Positions 19,501-26,592 of a stretch of DNA of 64,000 bases are shown one piece after another. The notes below the pieces were generated by a model. That model ran no database searches. It saw nothing but the letters and a program-made list of their open reading frames with translations, and was not told the origin of the DNA. Within the stretch, counting starts at the first letter, position 1, and every line of letters starts with the position of its first letter. A program made the translations under genes and the position numbers. This stretch comes from Chitinophaga polysaccharea (GTDB lineage: Bacteria; Bacteroidota; Bacteroidia; Chitinophagales; Chitinophagaceae), in the NCBI RefSeq assembly GCF_007829335.1, contig NZ_VIWO01000013.1, forward strand, positions 1-64,000, written 5' to 3'.

Positions 19501-19974
19501 AGATACGCCGGGAACCGGTGCGCCGTTTTCATCGGTTACTTTACCGGTAAGGGTTACCGGCGGCGGTGTATTAGCCACGGTGGCGGCAACTACCGGCGTT
19601 TCAGCTTTAGTAATAAATATTGTATTCCCCTGGATGTCGAAGCTGAGTTTTTGATCCCGCAGCACCGCTTCCATAGCTACTTGCGGAGAAGCATTTTTCA
19701 GGTTCAGGGATACAGGATGGCTGTCTTTTATATCTTCCTTATCGTAGAAGAAAACATAACCGGTTTGGTCTTTAATAATGTTTAGCACTTTCCTTAAACT
19801 CACCTCCTTAGCCGAGTAGGTCACTGTTTGGGCATTACCTTTGGCACTGACCTCCAATGCGGCAAGCAGCAGCATAAACGAAGTTAGCTTCATAACTAAC
19901 AGGATTTTGGTGGATACGTCCGCATATTTCCAATATTTGCGGGTACCGGAATTACAAATAGCATTTACTTGCAT
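16558..19974 (-). CDS. SusC/RagA family TonB-dependent transporter with STN domain
   Basis: A 1138-residue outer-membrane transporter. N-terminal extension with the same TKILLVMK box (22-29) as the first SusC, signal peptide core to about residue 48, STN domain (about 52-122), carboxypeptidase-regulatory-like domain (about 140-215, TGKVTDENGAPVPGVSI), plug (about 220-345, VVVGYGVQKKANLTGAV) and barrel ending in VNTLGVNVSF. It pairs with SusD 18 bp downstream and with the FecR and sigma genes upstream. A 23-nt stretch of the signal-peptide region is identical in DNA to the first susC although the proteins are otherwise well diverged. The ATG at 19974 is used; Met28 is an alternative. Confidence 0.95.
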   Translation of the reverse strand: MQVNAICNSGTRKYWKYADVSTKILLVMKLTSFMLLLAALEVSAKGNAQTVTYSAKEVSLRKVLNIIKDQTGYVFFYDKEDIKDSHPVSLNLKNASPQVAMEAVLRDQKLSFDIQGNTIFITKAETPVVAATVANTPPPVTLTGKVTDENGAPVPGVSIVIKGTQKGAITDPGGVFHIASTGENVTLLVTSIGYESQEVKVAAGQTQVNIRLKPDVSSLKQLVVVGYGVQKKANLTGAVASIGTKELTNRPVTSLGNALQGTMPGVTVTAAASGQPGSDAGTIRIRGIGTLNNADPIVVVDGVITTLANLNNINPDDIASMSVLKDAASAAIYGSRAANGVILVTTKQGKKGVTQVTYNAYVGKQKATGLPDFLPSWQAATLFNQARINEGKTARYTPAEIQKFKDGSDPFNYPNTDWLGMFYKGSGIQQNHYLGLSGGSEKTQYNLSLGLFDENGLVKKTNATRYTARLNLTSEVRSNIHVNANVGFTSTGKKEPSNPYTGDFTQLVRQINRISSTVPYKYANGYYGAIGDGNPMAWLEGASLNQYAYYDLISNVGADWEIIKGLHFKPSIAYIMKMNRNKKFIADQQYYTANGDSSFYQGPSSVRDENYLTNTLTQQALLEYSRSFAKHNFKILGGYSQEHTKGTFDDGYRKGFLNNLLTDVNLGYTDGQTTSGYTYELGLQSYFGRLNYDYDGKYLFEANLRYDGTSRFGPDNRWGLYPSFSAGWNIDRENFFANIKEYVSNLKLRASWGQLGNQYVKTYDAAKYPTFPYYPYIPTVSAGQNYIFGGTNATIATGFAPVNGANPNLQWETTTESGVGVDATFLDNKLNFTADYFNKKTTNILLTVPAAATYGLNAPVQNAGAVLNKGWEFSLGYSDRKGDFSYSANFNTAIINTKITDLHGTGPIIDGYTVQQEGLPINALYGYIAEGIFQSADEIAKAPKQSSNTAPGDIRYKDIDGDGKITSADRQYLGNYFPKVTFGLNLSGSWKNFDASIFLQGAAGVKTYIDGGKLGQVGSSVGRPTTALLDTWTPENTGAALPRIWSSYTQNDPNGTPSSFWVKDGSYLRLKNLQIGYTLPENLLKRIGLTKVRFYYSGQNILTFDHLYKWIDPEAPNTSSIYYYPQVKVNTLGVNVSF

Positions 19975-20045
19975 ACTTTTGCAATGTTTGGTTGAATTAA
20001 TAAATAATGTTTACCGACTTGTTTGTTGATTAAACTGAGCCAAAG

Positions 20046-20075
20046 CCGGGGTAGGACGCCAATCTTTATCCCCGG
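20046..20075 (-). other. hairpin in the susC leader (locus 2)
   Basis: Stem of six G-C pairs (20046-20051 with 20070-20075), loop of 18 nt. On the minus strand seven A precede it and no U tract follows, so it is not a terminator for the fecR transcript; on the plus strand it would look like a terminator but no plus-strand gene leads into it. It lies about 75-100 nt before the susC start, like the element at 7391-7414. Two direct copies of ttgttcaat (20140-20148 and 20156-20164) lie between it and fecR. Confidence 0.5.
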
Positions 20076-20166
20076 TTTTTTTCATTTTAAAAATGCGTGG
20101 AAAGCCTGCAGGGCTACTGTCAGGACTTAGTTTTATTCATTGTTCAATTATTTAATTGTTCAATAA

Positions 20167-21351
20167 TCAAGGCTGGATAACGATCCTGTTGCCATTTTCG
20201 ATTCTATATTTGATTCTTGTTTTAGTTAAACCCTTTAATACCTGTGACAGGGAGAGGCTTCTGCCGATTTCCCCGGTAAATGAGCGCTGAGGGACAGCTC
20301 CTTCATATTTCACTTCTATATTATACCACCGGGCCAATTGCCGCATAACGGTGGGGAGATCAGCATTATCGAATGAAAAGAACCCGTCTTTCCAGGAAAC
20401 GCATTCCTGCAGGTTTACGTGGTCTACCACGGCTATTTTATCGGCCTGGGGCGCTATCCTGGCTTGTTGCCCGGGCCGGAGCTGCAGTTGCTGCTGGCGC
20501 AGATTAACGCGTACCGCGCCTTCCAGTAAGGTGGTGGCAATGGCTGCTTCGTCTGTATAGGCGTTGACATTGAATTGTGTACCCAGTACTTCTACCACGG
20601 TGCCCCTTGTTTTTACCAGGAAAGGCATTTTTTCATTTTTCGCCACATCAAAGAAGGCCTCACCGGTAATAGATACGCTTCTCTCCTTACCAATAAAGGC
20701 AGTAGGGTACGTAATAGAGGATCCTGCATTGAGCCATACAGTAGACCCATCGGGCAATACCAGTTTATACTGCCCTCCCAAAGGGGTGCTCATGGTATTA
20801 TATAACACCTGTCCTTCCGGGTTGGCCGATTCATCATATACCAGTTGCCCGTTGGACAATTTGGTCACTTTTGTTTGCCCCTGGGTAGCCAATAGACCGT
20901 TGCTGGCGCTATCCAATGTTATCTGCGAACCATCAGCCAGGGTTAACATGGCTTTATTTCCGCCTGGGGCTACATCGCGTACAGGGGCTTTAGTGGCTAC
21001 AACAGGCGGTTGCACTTTATGCGGCCGTAGAAAATAGATCCCGGCAGCAGCGATGGCAACGACCGCAGCGGCCGCCCACCATTTTTTCAATGACAGGAAC
21101 CGCACTGGCTGCTTTTCTATGACTTTATCGGTGTCGAGTATTTCTGTTAATATGGCTTGCCAATAGGTATGATCGTACCCTCCGGCATCTGTTACCGGCG
21201 TTTCCGAAGCATGGAAAGCATCCATCAACGCTACTACCTCACCAGATTCATCTGCATGGATCAGGGAAAGCAGCTCCTGGTACTCTTCTTTGCTGGCCTG
21301 CTGCGAACGGATACGCGTCAGCAGATATGTAAGTCTTTCTATATCAGGCAA
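20167..21351 (-). CDS. FecR family anti-sigma factor, TTG start
   Basis: A 394-residue anti-sigma factor: cytoplasmic N-terminus (1-86), one membrane span (about 91-108), FecR domain (about 135-235, LTLADGSQITLDSASNG) and C-terminal DUF4974 (about 320-394). It should sense the STN domain of the SusC at 16558 and hold the sigma factor of 21474. Between the upstream stop codon and residue 1 there is no ATG or GTG in frame; the only usable start that gives the family's N-terminus is TTG at 21351, and the next ATG would remove about 42 residues. It follows the sigma gene by 122 bp. Confidence 0.9.
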   Translation of the reverse strand: MPDIERLTYLLTRIRSQQASKEEYQELLSLIHADESGEVVALMDAFHASETPVTDAGGYDHTYWQAILTEILDTDKVIEKQPVRFLSLKKWWAAAAVVAIAAAGIYFLRPHKVQPPVVATKAPVRDVAPGGNKAMLTLADGSQITLDSASNGLLATQGQTKVTKLSNGQLVYDESANPEGQVLYNTMSTPLGGQYKLVLPDGSTVWLNAGSSITYPTAFIGKERSVSITGEAFFDVAKNEKMPFLVKTRGTVVEVLGTQFNVNAYTDEAAIATTLLEGAVRVNLRQQQLQLRPGQQARIAPQADKIAVVDHVNLQECVSWKDGFFSFDNADLPTVMRQLARWYNIEVKYEGAVPQRSFTGEIGRSLSLSQVLKGLTKTRIKYRIENGNRIVIQP

Positions 21352-21473
21352 TACCGTGGTTTTTAAATGTAATACTCAGTTGATAACGTAGCACAGGAAA
21401 CATGGAAAAAACAGCCCTCTGTATTTATACGTACCGCCAAATAACCGATAGTACCTATCGGGATAAAAAAATT

Positions 21474-22112
21474 TTAACAAAAAAATAAAACTCCCATCTC
21501 CAGGAGGATGAGCGGAAGGATAACTCCATGTTCTATAAGGAATTCCCGGATGGATTTCAGGGAGCGGACCAGGGAATTTTTAATTGTTTGGGGAGATAAG
21601 TCTAATTGACTGGCTATTTCGGTAATCTTCAGCCCTCCTTCCCTGCTTAGCGTATAAATTTTCTTCGCCTGGGGCGGGAGTTGTTGGATGGCCTGCTTTA
21701 CCAGCATCGCAGTTTCTGAGAAAGATAGATTTTCTTCCGTAAAATTGGAAACAAGCGGGTTTTCAAGACCCAGGATATGTACGGCCTTATTTCTGGTCCC
21801 TTGCCGCTGCAGCCAGGTATAACAACGAAAATAGACCATCTTAAAGATCCAGTTATGGGGCATGGCTACCTCGTTCAATTTTTCCCTTCCTAACCAGATG
21901 CCCAGGAATATCTCCTGGATAATATCTTTCTCTGGTCCTTCTACCCGGATAATCTGGGTGATTACGGGCTTTATTTTTGGAACATACAAATGAAACAGCG
22001 ACGCAAACGCAGCTTCATCGCCCATTGCGATCTGGCGGAAAAGTGCAAGTTCATGTCCTGAATTATTATCCATCCTCTTTAAAAACCCCAGTTCAACGGC
22101 ATTCAGATTCAT
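21474..22112 (-). CDS. ECF-type sigma-70 factor with hydrophobic C-terminal tail
   Basis: A 212-residue sigma factor of the Bacteroidota ECF expansion family. Region 2 about 25-100 (GDEAAFASLFHLYVPKI and EKDIIQEIFLGIW), region 4 about 135-190 (helix-turn-helix with ITEIASQLDLSPQTIKNSL). The end (about 197-211, GVILPLILLEMGVLFF) is a strongly hydrophobic segment, long enough to enter a membrane, which is not needed for sigma activity and hints at membrane association. Start at the ATG at 22112; Met14 (22073) is an alternative. It drives the locus 9.5-22.1 kb, by analogy with other sigma/FecR/SusC sets. Confidence 0.92.
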   Translation of the reverse strand: MNLNAVELGFLKRMDNNSGHELALFRQIAMGDEAAFASLFHLYVPKIKPVITQIIRVEGPEKDIIQEIFLGIWLGREKLNEVAMPHNWIFKMVYFRCYTWLQRQGTRNKAVHILGLENPLVSNFTEENLSFSETAMLVKQAIQQLPPQAKKIYTLSREGGLKITEIASQLDLSPQTIKNSLVRSLKSIREFLIEHGVILPLILLEMGVLFFC

Positions 22113-22361
22113 TTCTGATGCCGGGCAATTTTAGAAATAACAAGTTGAATTACCAGGTATAATGGTAAAAACCAGTCAATACCATTGGATACAAAATGTA
22201 AAATACAGAAAATATACTTCCCGAAAACCTGGTTTCCATTATTTACGACCGGCAGACATAAGCTATTTTCGCCATGGGGCTATATTTATACCAAAAAGGT
22301 TATTTATTTCCGCACAAATAGATATTATTTTAACATTTATAAACAACTTTATTTAAAGCAA

Positions 22362-22390
22362 TAAGAGCAATGGAATGTCCATTGCTCTTA
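22362..22390 (-). terminator. 13-bp hairpin terminator after the DUF1330 gene
   Basis: Perfect 13-bp stem (22362-22374 with 22378-22390) around a 3-nt loop, starting 2 bp after the stop codon of the gene at 22393. On the minus strand it is followed by a moderately T-rich stretch (ttgctttaaataaag). Confidence 0.75.
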
Positions 22391-22392
22391 CT

Positions 22393-22680
22393 TTATAGTC
22401 CATGTACCAGGATCATGCTTCCACTACTACAGGAATTCCACCTGATAGCTTTCAGGGGCTGGTATTCCGGATCGCTGTAACATTGCAGCGCTGCTGCTTC
22501 CGACGGAAATCTGATAATGGCATTCATCGTTCTGGGGCTACCTTCCACCCCAATAGCCTGCAGATCGGCCGCCAATATTTCAGCACCATATTTCTTCAAC
22601 AATTCCGCTACCGGCGGGCCATACCGGGCATACTCCTCCATGTTGGTAATATCATAACTATTTACATAGTACACTGGCAT
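22393..22680 (-). CDS. DUF1330 domain protein
   Basis: A 95-residue small cytoplasmic protein of the DUF1330 family, which has a dimeric ferredoxin-like (alpha/beta barrel) fold. Recognisable segments are YDITNMEEYARYGPPV at the start and the FPSEAAALQCYSDPEYQPLK segment in the C-terminal half, both typical. The ATG at 22680 is chosen; longer readings have no ATG in a sensible place and overlap the preceding gene. It follows the DinB-family gene by 17 bp and probably shares its transcript. No biochemical role is established for the family that I can name. Confidence 0.85.
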   Translation of the reverse strand: MPVYYVNSYDITNMEEYARYGPPVAELLKKYGAEILAADLQAIGVEGSPRTMNAIIRFPSEAAALQCYSDPEYQPLKAIRWNSCSSGSMILVHGL

Positions 22681-22697
22681 AAAACAGCTATTATAGG

Positions 22698-23105
22698 TTA
22701 ATAAATATATTCCGGAGGCACAATACCTCTGCAACGCAGGTAGGTAGTAGCCTGTCCGCGATGATGCGTAATATGATCGATAGTAGCATAAAATCCTGCT
22801 ATCGCTTTATCAGTAGTGGCATGCTTTTCCACGCTTTCTTTCAATGCAGCAAAAGCGCCCTCTAAATAACTCATCGTTGCCTCCTTACCGGAAGCAGGGG
22901 CCGGCGGGTTCCAGTCGGACGATTGTTGCCGCATAAAATTTTCTTCCCACCAACCGATGCCATAACCGATATGATGTAACAACTCTCCGAAGGAGAATAC
23001 TTCGGCTGCAGGTTTAAAATCGTAGTTCTTTGCCGGCATCGCCGCTGCCACACCCAGGGTATAATTCCTGGCATTTTCCAGGGTGGTTAATAATTGCGTT
23101 TTCAT
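22698..23105 (-). CDS. DinB/YfiT-family putative metal-dependent protein
   Basis: A 135-residue four-helix bundle protein of the DinB superfamily. The three metal-binding histidines are visible: His45 (in LLHHIGYG), His111 and His115 (in HITHHRGQ), the standard H-x49+-HxxxHRGQ arrangement. Family members include thiol (bacillithiol or mycothiol) S-transferases and many proteins of unknown reaction; substrate cannot be told here. It has its own candidate promoter (23125-23132) and is followed by the DUF1330 gene. Confidence 0.88.
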   Translation of the reverse strand: MKTQLLTTLENARNYTLGVAAAMPAKNYDFKPAAEVFSFGELLHHIGYGIGWWEENFMRQQSSDWNPPAPASGKEATMSYLEGAFAALKESVEKHATTDKAIAGFYATIDHITHHRGQATTYLRCRGIVPPEYIY

Positions 23106-23124
23106 AATTATTGATTTGATACCA

Positions 23125-23132
23125 CAAAATTA
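23125..23132 (-). promoter_or_regulatory. -7 promoter box before the DinB-family gene
   Basis: TAATTTTG on the minus strand, an exact match to TAnnTTTG, 20 nt before the start codon. No clear -33 element seen. Confidence 0.5.
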
Positions 23133-23172
23133 ACCGGCGGCTATCCCATCTATTTAAGGAAAATTGCGCTTT

Positions 23173-24009
23173 TTAACAGCGGGTAGCTAATGGTGATTTT
23201 CCAAATTGTTTTTTATAGGCCGCTGAAAAATGTTCGAGGCTGTTGAAGCCGGAGGAGAAAGCGATGTCTGTGACCGGCAGATTGGTATGGCGCAATTGCA
23301 GGTGTGCCTGTTGCAACCGCACCTGCAATAAATAATGATAAGGTGTGGTGGTGGTAACCTGCCTGAATAACCGGTTAAAATGAAAAGGGCTCAAGTGTCC
23401 CAATGCCGCTAGTTGCGGCAAGGTAATGACGTCGGTGTGGTTTTCGTGGATAAACGCCTTTACGGTTTCTATCACCGGCAAATAATTTCTTTTTTGTTTA
23501 TCACTCAATACCGGCCATTTCAAATCATTCCCCGCCGATAATACCCGTAAAAAGAGTGTTGTCATCAGCTGTTCTACCCATAGTTGCGGATAATGTGGCT
23601 TTCCAAGCAGGTGGAAAATATGCTGATGCAGCAGTTCCATTTCAGGCGTAGCTTTTACCAGCACCGACTGTATATCCGGGTTGTGAAAAAACCAGTCAAA
23701 CCCGGCGGCCTGTTCCTGTAACAGCGCCGCGCTTTCTGCCGGAAAAGAAAAAATAGTGCATTCGTCCGGAATATCATGTATATGCGCCACCTGGTGCTCA
23801 TAACCAGGTTTACACAGGAGAAATAAACCGCTATAAGCATCCAGGTCGTTTCTAAACACTTTAAACCGGAAGTTGCCTTTGCGGATATAAGCAATAGAAA
23901 ATGTTTCCTGGTATTCTTTACCCGACACTTTACACTGCCGGCACTGGCACAGGAAATTATGTACAGTGCCAATAGCTGACTGGTAAAGTGTTTGAATATC
24001 TGCCTCCAT
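23173..24009 (-). CDS. AraC family transcriptional regulator
   Basis: A 278-residue regulator. The N-terminal part (about 1-160) is a cupin-type effector domain; it starts with a cysteine cluster C-x-C-x-x-C at residues 20-25 (CQCRQC). The C-terminal AraC/XylS helix-turn-helix pair covers about 175-275 (ITLPQLAALGHLSPFHFNRL and DIAFSSGFNSLEHFSAAYKK). It is divergent from the TonB-dependent receptor gene at 24182, with 172 bp between the two, so control of that receptor is a reasonable inference. The three cysteines could bind metal or sense redox state, but no family precedent is known to me. Confidence 0.9.
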   Translation of the reverse strand: MEADIQTLYQSAIGTVHNFLCQCRQCKVSGKEYQETFSIAYIRKGNFRFKVFRNDLDAYSGLFLLCKPGYEHQVAHIHDIPDECTIFSFPAESAALLQEQAAGFDWFFHNPDIQSVLVKATPEMELLHQHIFHLLGKPHYPQLWVEQLMTTLFLRVLSAGNDLKWPVLSDKQKRNYLPVIETVKAFIHENHTDVITLPQLAALGHLSPFHFNRLFRQVTTTTPYHYLLQVRLQQAHLQLRHTNLPVTDIAFSSGFNSLEHFSAAYKKQFGKSPLATRC

Positions 24010-24028
24010 GTTTTTTAATTTGATGATA

Positions 24029-24036
24029 CAAACGTA
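24029..24036 (-). promoter_or_regulatory. -7 promoter box of the AraC regulator gene
   Basis: TACGTTTG on the minus strand, an exact TAnnTTTG match, about 20 nt before the ATG at 24009. No -33 TTTG at the right distance. Confidence 0.5.
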
Positions 24037-24152
24037 AGCCGGCTTTGCGACAGCCCTATGTCAGGAGGAAAAGTAAACTCATAAGTTAAATAAATTTTCC
24101 CATTTCTATAAATCAAATTCCCGATACGATCGCCGCTGTGTTCTCCCTCTCT

Positions 24153-24160
24153 TAACTTTG
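24153..24160 (+). promoter_or_regulatory. -7 promoter box of the TonB receptor gene
   Basis: TAACTTTG, an exact TAnnTTTG match, 21 nt before the ATG at 24182. It also shows that the upstream in-frame TTG at 24158 cannot be the start, since it overlaps the promoter. Confidence 0.6.
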
Positions 24161-24181
24161 CAAAAAATTTCAGCGGAACAC

Positions 24182-26524
24182 ATGTCAACTTCAACCAACC
24201 TATTCGTAGCTATTTTATTTTCCTGTCTTTTTTCTTTAGTAGCCTCTGCCCAGCAAACCGTTATTAATGGCGTAGTGCGTTCAGGGCGCGCCCCCCTCCG
24301 GTACGCCATGGTGCAGATTAAGGGTACCGCTACCGCGGCTTATACAGACAAGGATGGAAAATACAATATCGAAACCAGTCAATCCGGCGCGATAGTGTTA
24401 ACGGCTTCCTTAATGGGATATGATACCCAGTCCAAAACGCTGCAGGCCGGAGGGGAGCAAACGGTCGACTGGCTGCTGGCACCTGCTTCCCGGGAGCTGG
24501 GAGAAGTAGTAGTATCTGCCAGCCGTAAACCAGAAATGCTTGACAATATCCCGTCGTCTGTAACGGTGCTGTCCCGTAAAACCTTGGAAGACAACATGGC
24601 GGTTACCACCGATATTACCCAGATACTGGCCAATGAAGTCCCCGGGCTGGCGCCTTCTGCCCAAACCAACAGTAATGTGGGGCAGTCGCTGCGCGGAAGA
24701 TCCGTACTCATTATGATTGATGGTATCCCGCAATCCACTCCCCTGCGCAATGGAGAAGTAGATTTGCGCTCTATTGACCCGGCTGTGCTGGAGCGCATCG
24801 ACGTGATCAAAGGCGCTACCGCTATCTATGGTAACGGCGCTGCCGGTGGTTTAATCAACTATATTACCCTGACTCCCAAAGAAGATAAAGCCATCGGGGG
24901 CAGAACGAGTGTAAACCTTACCGGATCGCTCGCTGGCCTCAAAAACAGTGTGGGTGGACGTATAGGGCAGTTGTTGCACGGAAAGTCCGGTAAATTTGAT
25001 TACGTGGTAAACGGCGTGTATGAACGTACCGGTGAATGGAAAGATGCCAAAGGACAACTGGTAGGCCCTAACTACAGCCTGGGAGAAACCGATAGCTACA
25101 ATGCCTTTGTGAAGCTGGGATATACGCCCAATCGCCGCCACCATATTCAGCTCATGTATAACCTGTATAGCAGCCTGCAAAACTCCAAGTATACCCTGGT
25201 AAATGGCGATTATCTCACCGGCAAACCGGCTACCGGCGTATTGGGTAAACAGGCCGGCAGTCCTACCGGTATCAACGGCAACCATAATCTCCAGCTTTCC
25301 TGGCATGCCGACAGCCTTATTGGCGGCACCAGCCTGCAAACCGATGCTTACTACGAATCGCGCGATGATATCTTTTACGTATCCCTGGGGCGCTTTGAAG
25401 GCGGCGATGGACAATCGCATACTTTATCAAAGAAAAAGGGATTCCGCTTCCTGTTCAATTCACCTGTAGGTAACAAAGGCAGTTTGTCTTATGGTACCGA
25501 CCTGGTAAACGACATTACCTCCCAGCCACTGGTAGATGGGCGGGTATGGGTACCGGAGATGAATATGTTCAACATCGCTCCTTTCACAGAAACGCAGTGG
25601 ACTTTGATGGATGACCTTATCGTGAAAGGCGGTATCCGGATCGAGAACGTGAAAATAGGTGTGAACGATTATACGACGTTACGTATTACTAACGCCAGCG
25701 GTGCTACGATAACGCCCAGCTTTGCCGTAAAAGGCGGAGATCTTAACTATACCGCTACCCTGTTCAACGTAGGCGTTCGTTATAACCGCCTTCCTCTCTT
25801 CTCCCCCTATATCAGCTTCTCCCAGGGCTTTTCCGTATCTGACGTAGGCCTGGCACTCCGCGACGCCAAAGTGAATGACTTAAAGAAAATCAATACCGAA
25901 GCTGTACAGGTCAATAACTATGAACTGGGATTTGTGAGTAAAATGCAGCAATTACGTTTTGAACTTACCGGCTTTATCAGCACCTCCAGGCTGGGCGCTG
26001 AAATGGTATACGATACCAAAACCGATCTATTCGTGGTAAGCAGGACACCGGAACGTATATACGGTTTTGAAGCAGCGGTACAATACCGCCCGCTCAGTAA
26101 ACTGGACCTGAATGCCACTTTCAGCTATGCAGAGGGCAAAGCCGATACCGGGCGCGCCAGTCACTACGATGTATACCTCAACAACCGCCGTATTGCTGCG
26201 CCTAAAATAGGCGGCAGCATCAGCTATCGTCCGCTGAATACGCTGGAAGTACAGCTGCATTATACGGGTATTATGAAACGGGACCGCTTTGAAAAATTGC
26301 CCAGCGGACTGTACAAAGGCTATGAAGGTATCGTAAAGCCCTATCATCTCTTTAACCTGAATGCCAGTTACCGCGTTTCGCGCAGCACCTTGCTGACACT
26401 GGGTGTTGAAAACCTCTTCAATGCCGATTACTTCCCTGCAAGATCGCAGTGGTTTATGATTCCAGGGTTTTATGCGAAGGGCAAAGGCGCGGCATTTAAT
26501 ATAGGCATCTCCGTGAGTTACTAA
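24182..26524 (+). CDS. TonB-dependent receptor, siderophore type
   Basis: A 780-residue outer-membrane receptor. Signal peptide 1-24 (ending SLVASAQ), carboxypeptidase-regulatory-like domain (about 27-105), plug (about 115-230, with PSSVTVLSRKTLEDN, SLRGRSVLIMIDGIPQ and ERIDVIKGATAIYGNGAAGG) and a 22-strand barrel that ends in FNIGISVSY. Length and plug are those of iron/siderophore receptors, clearly shorter than SusC transporters, and there is no SusD. The start at 24182 follows an AGCGGA-type ribosome site and the promoter at 24153. The divergent AraC gene is the likely regulator. The ligand cannot be read from sequence; ferric siderophore or another metal chelate is the usual case. Confidence 0.9.
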   Translation: MSTSTNLFVAILFSCLFSLVASAQQTVINGVVRSGRAPLRYAMVQIKGTATAAYTDKDGKYNIETSQSGAIVLTASLMGYDTQSKTLQAGGEQTVDWLLAPASRELGEVVVSASRKPEMLDNIPSSVTVLSRKTLEDNMAVTTDITQILANEVPGLAPSAQTNSNVGQSLRGRSVLIMIDGIPQSTPLRNGEVDLRSIDPAVLERIDVIKGATAIYGNGAAGGLINYITLTPKEDKAIGGRTSVNLTGSLAGLKNSVGGRIGQLLHGKSGKFDYVVNGVYERTGEWKDAKGQLVGPNYSLGETDSYNAFVKLGYTPNRRHHIQLMYNLYSSLQNSKYTLVNGDYLTGKPATGVLGKQAGSPTGINGNHNLQLSWHADSLIGGTSLQTDAYYESRDDIFYVSLGRFEGGDGQSHTLSKKKGFRFLFNSPVGNKGSLSYGTDLVNDITSQPLVDGRVWVPEMNMFNIAPFTETQWTLMDDLIVKGGIRIENVKIGVNDYTTLRITNASGATITPSFAVKGGDLNYTATLFNVGVRYNRLPLFSPYISFSQGFSVSDVGLALRDAKVNDLKKINTEAVQVNNYELGFVSKMQQLRFELTGFISTSRLGAEMVYDTKTDLFVVSRTPERIYGFEAAVQYRPLSKLDLNATFSYAEGKADTGRASHYDVYLNNRRIAAPKIGGSISYRPLNTLEVQLHYTGIMKRDRFEKLPSGLYKGYEGIVKPYHLFNLNASYRVSRSTLLTLGVENLFNADYFPARSQWFMIPGFYAKGKGAAFNIGISVSY

Positions 26525-26549
26525 CCATTTATATATCACCCCTATGTAC

Positions 26550-26585
26550 AACAGGCAGCTGGAAAATAACCGGCTGCCTGTTTTT
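26550..26585 (+). terminator. rho-independent terminator after the TonB receptor gene
   Basis: 10-bp stem (26550-26559 with 26573-26582), 13-nt loop, then a T run (26581-26585). It lies between two convergent stop codons; the T run serves the plus-strand gene. Confidence 0.85.
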
Positions 26586-26592
26586 ATAATGA

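Noticed and set aside
24851..25420. A 189-codon open frame on the minus strand inside the TonB receptor gene
   Set aside because: It lies fully antisense to a strongly supported receptor with matching domains; its translation has no family-like features or signal.
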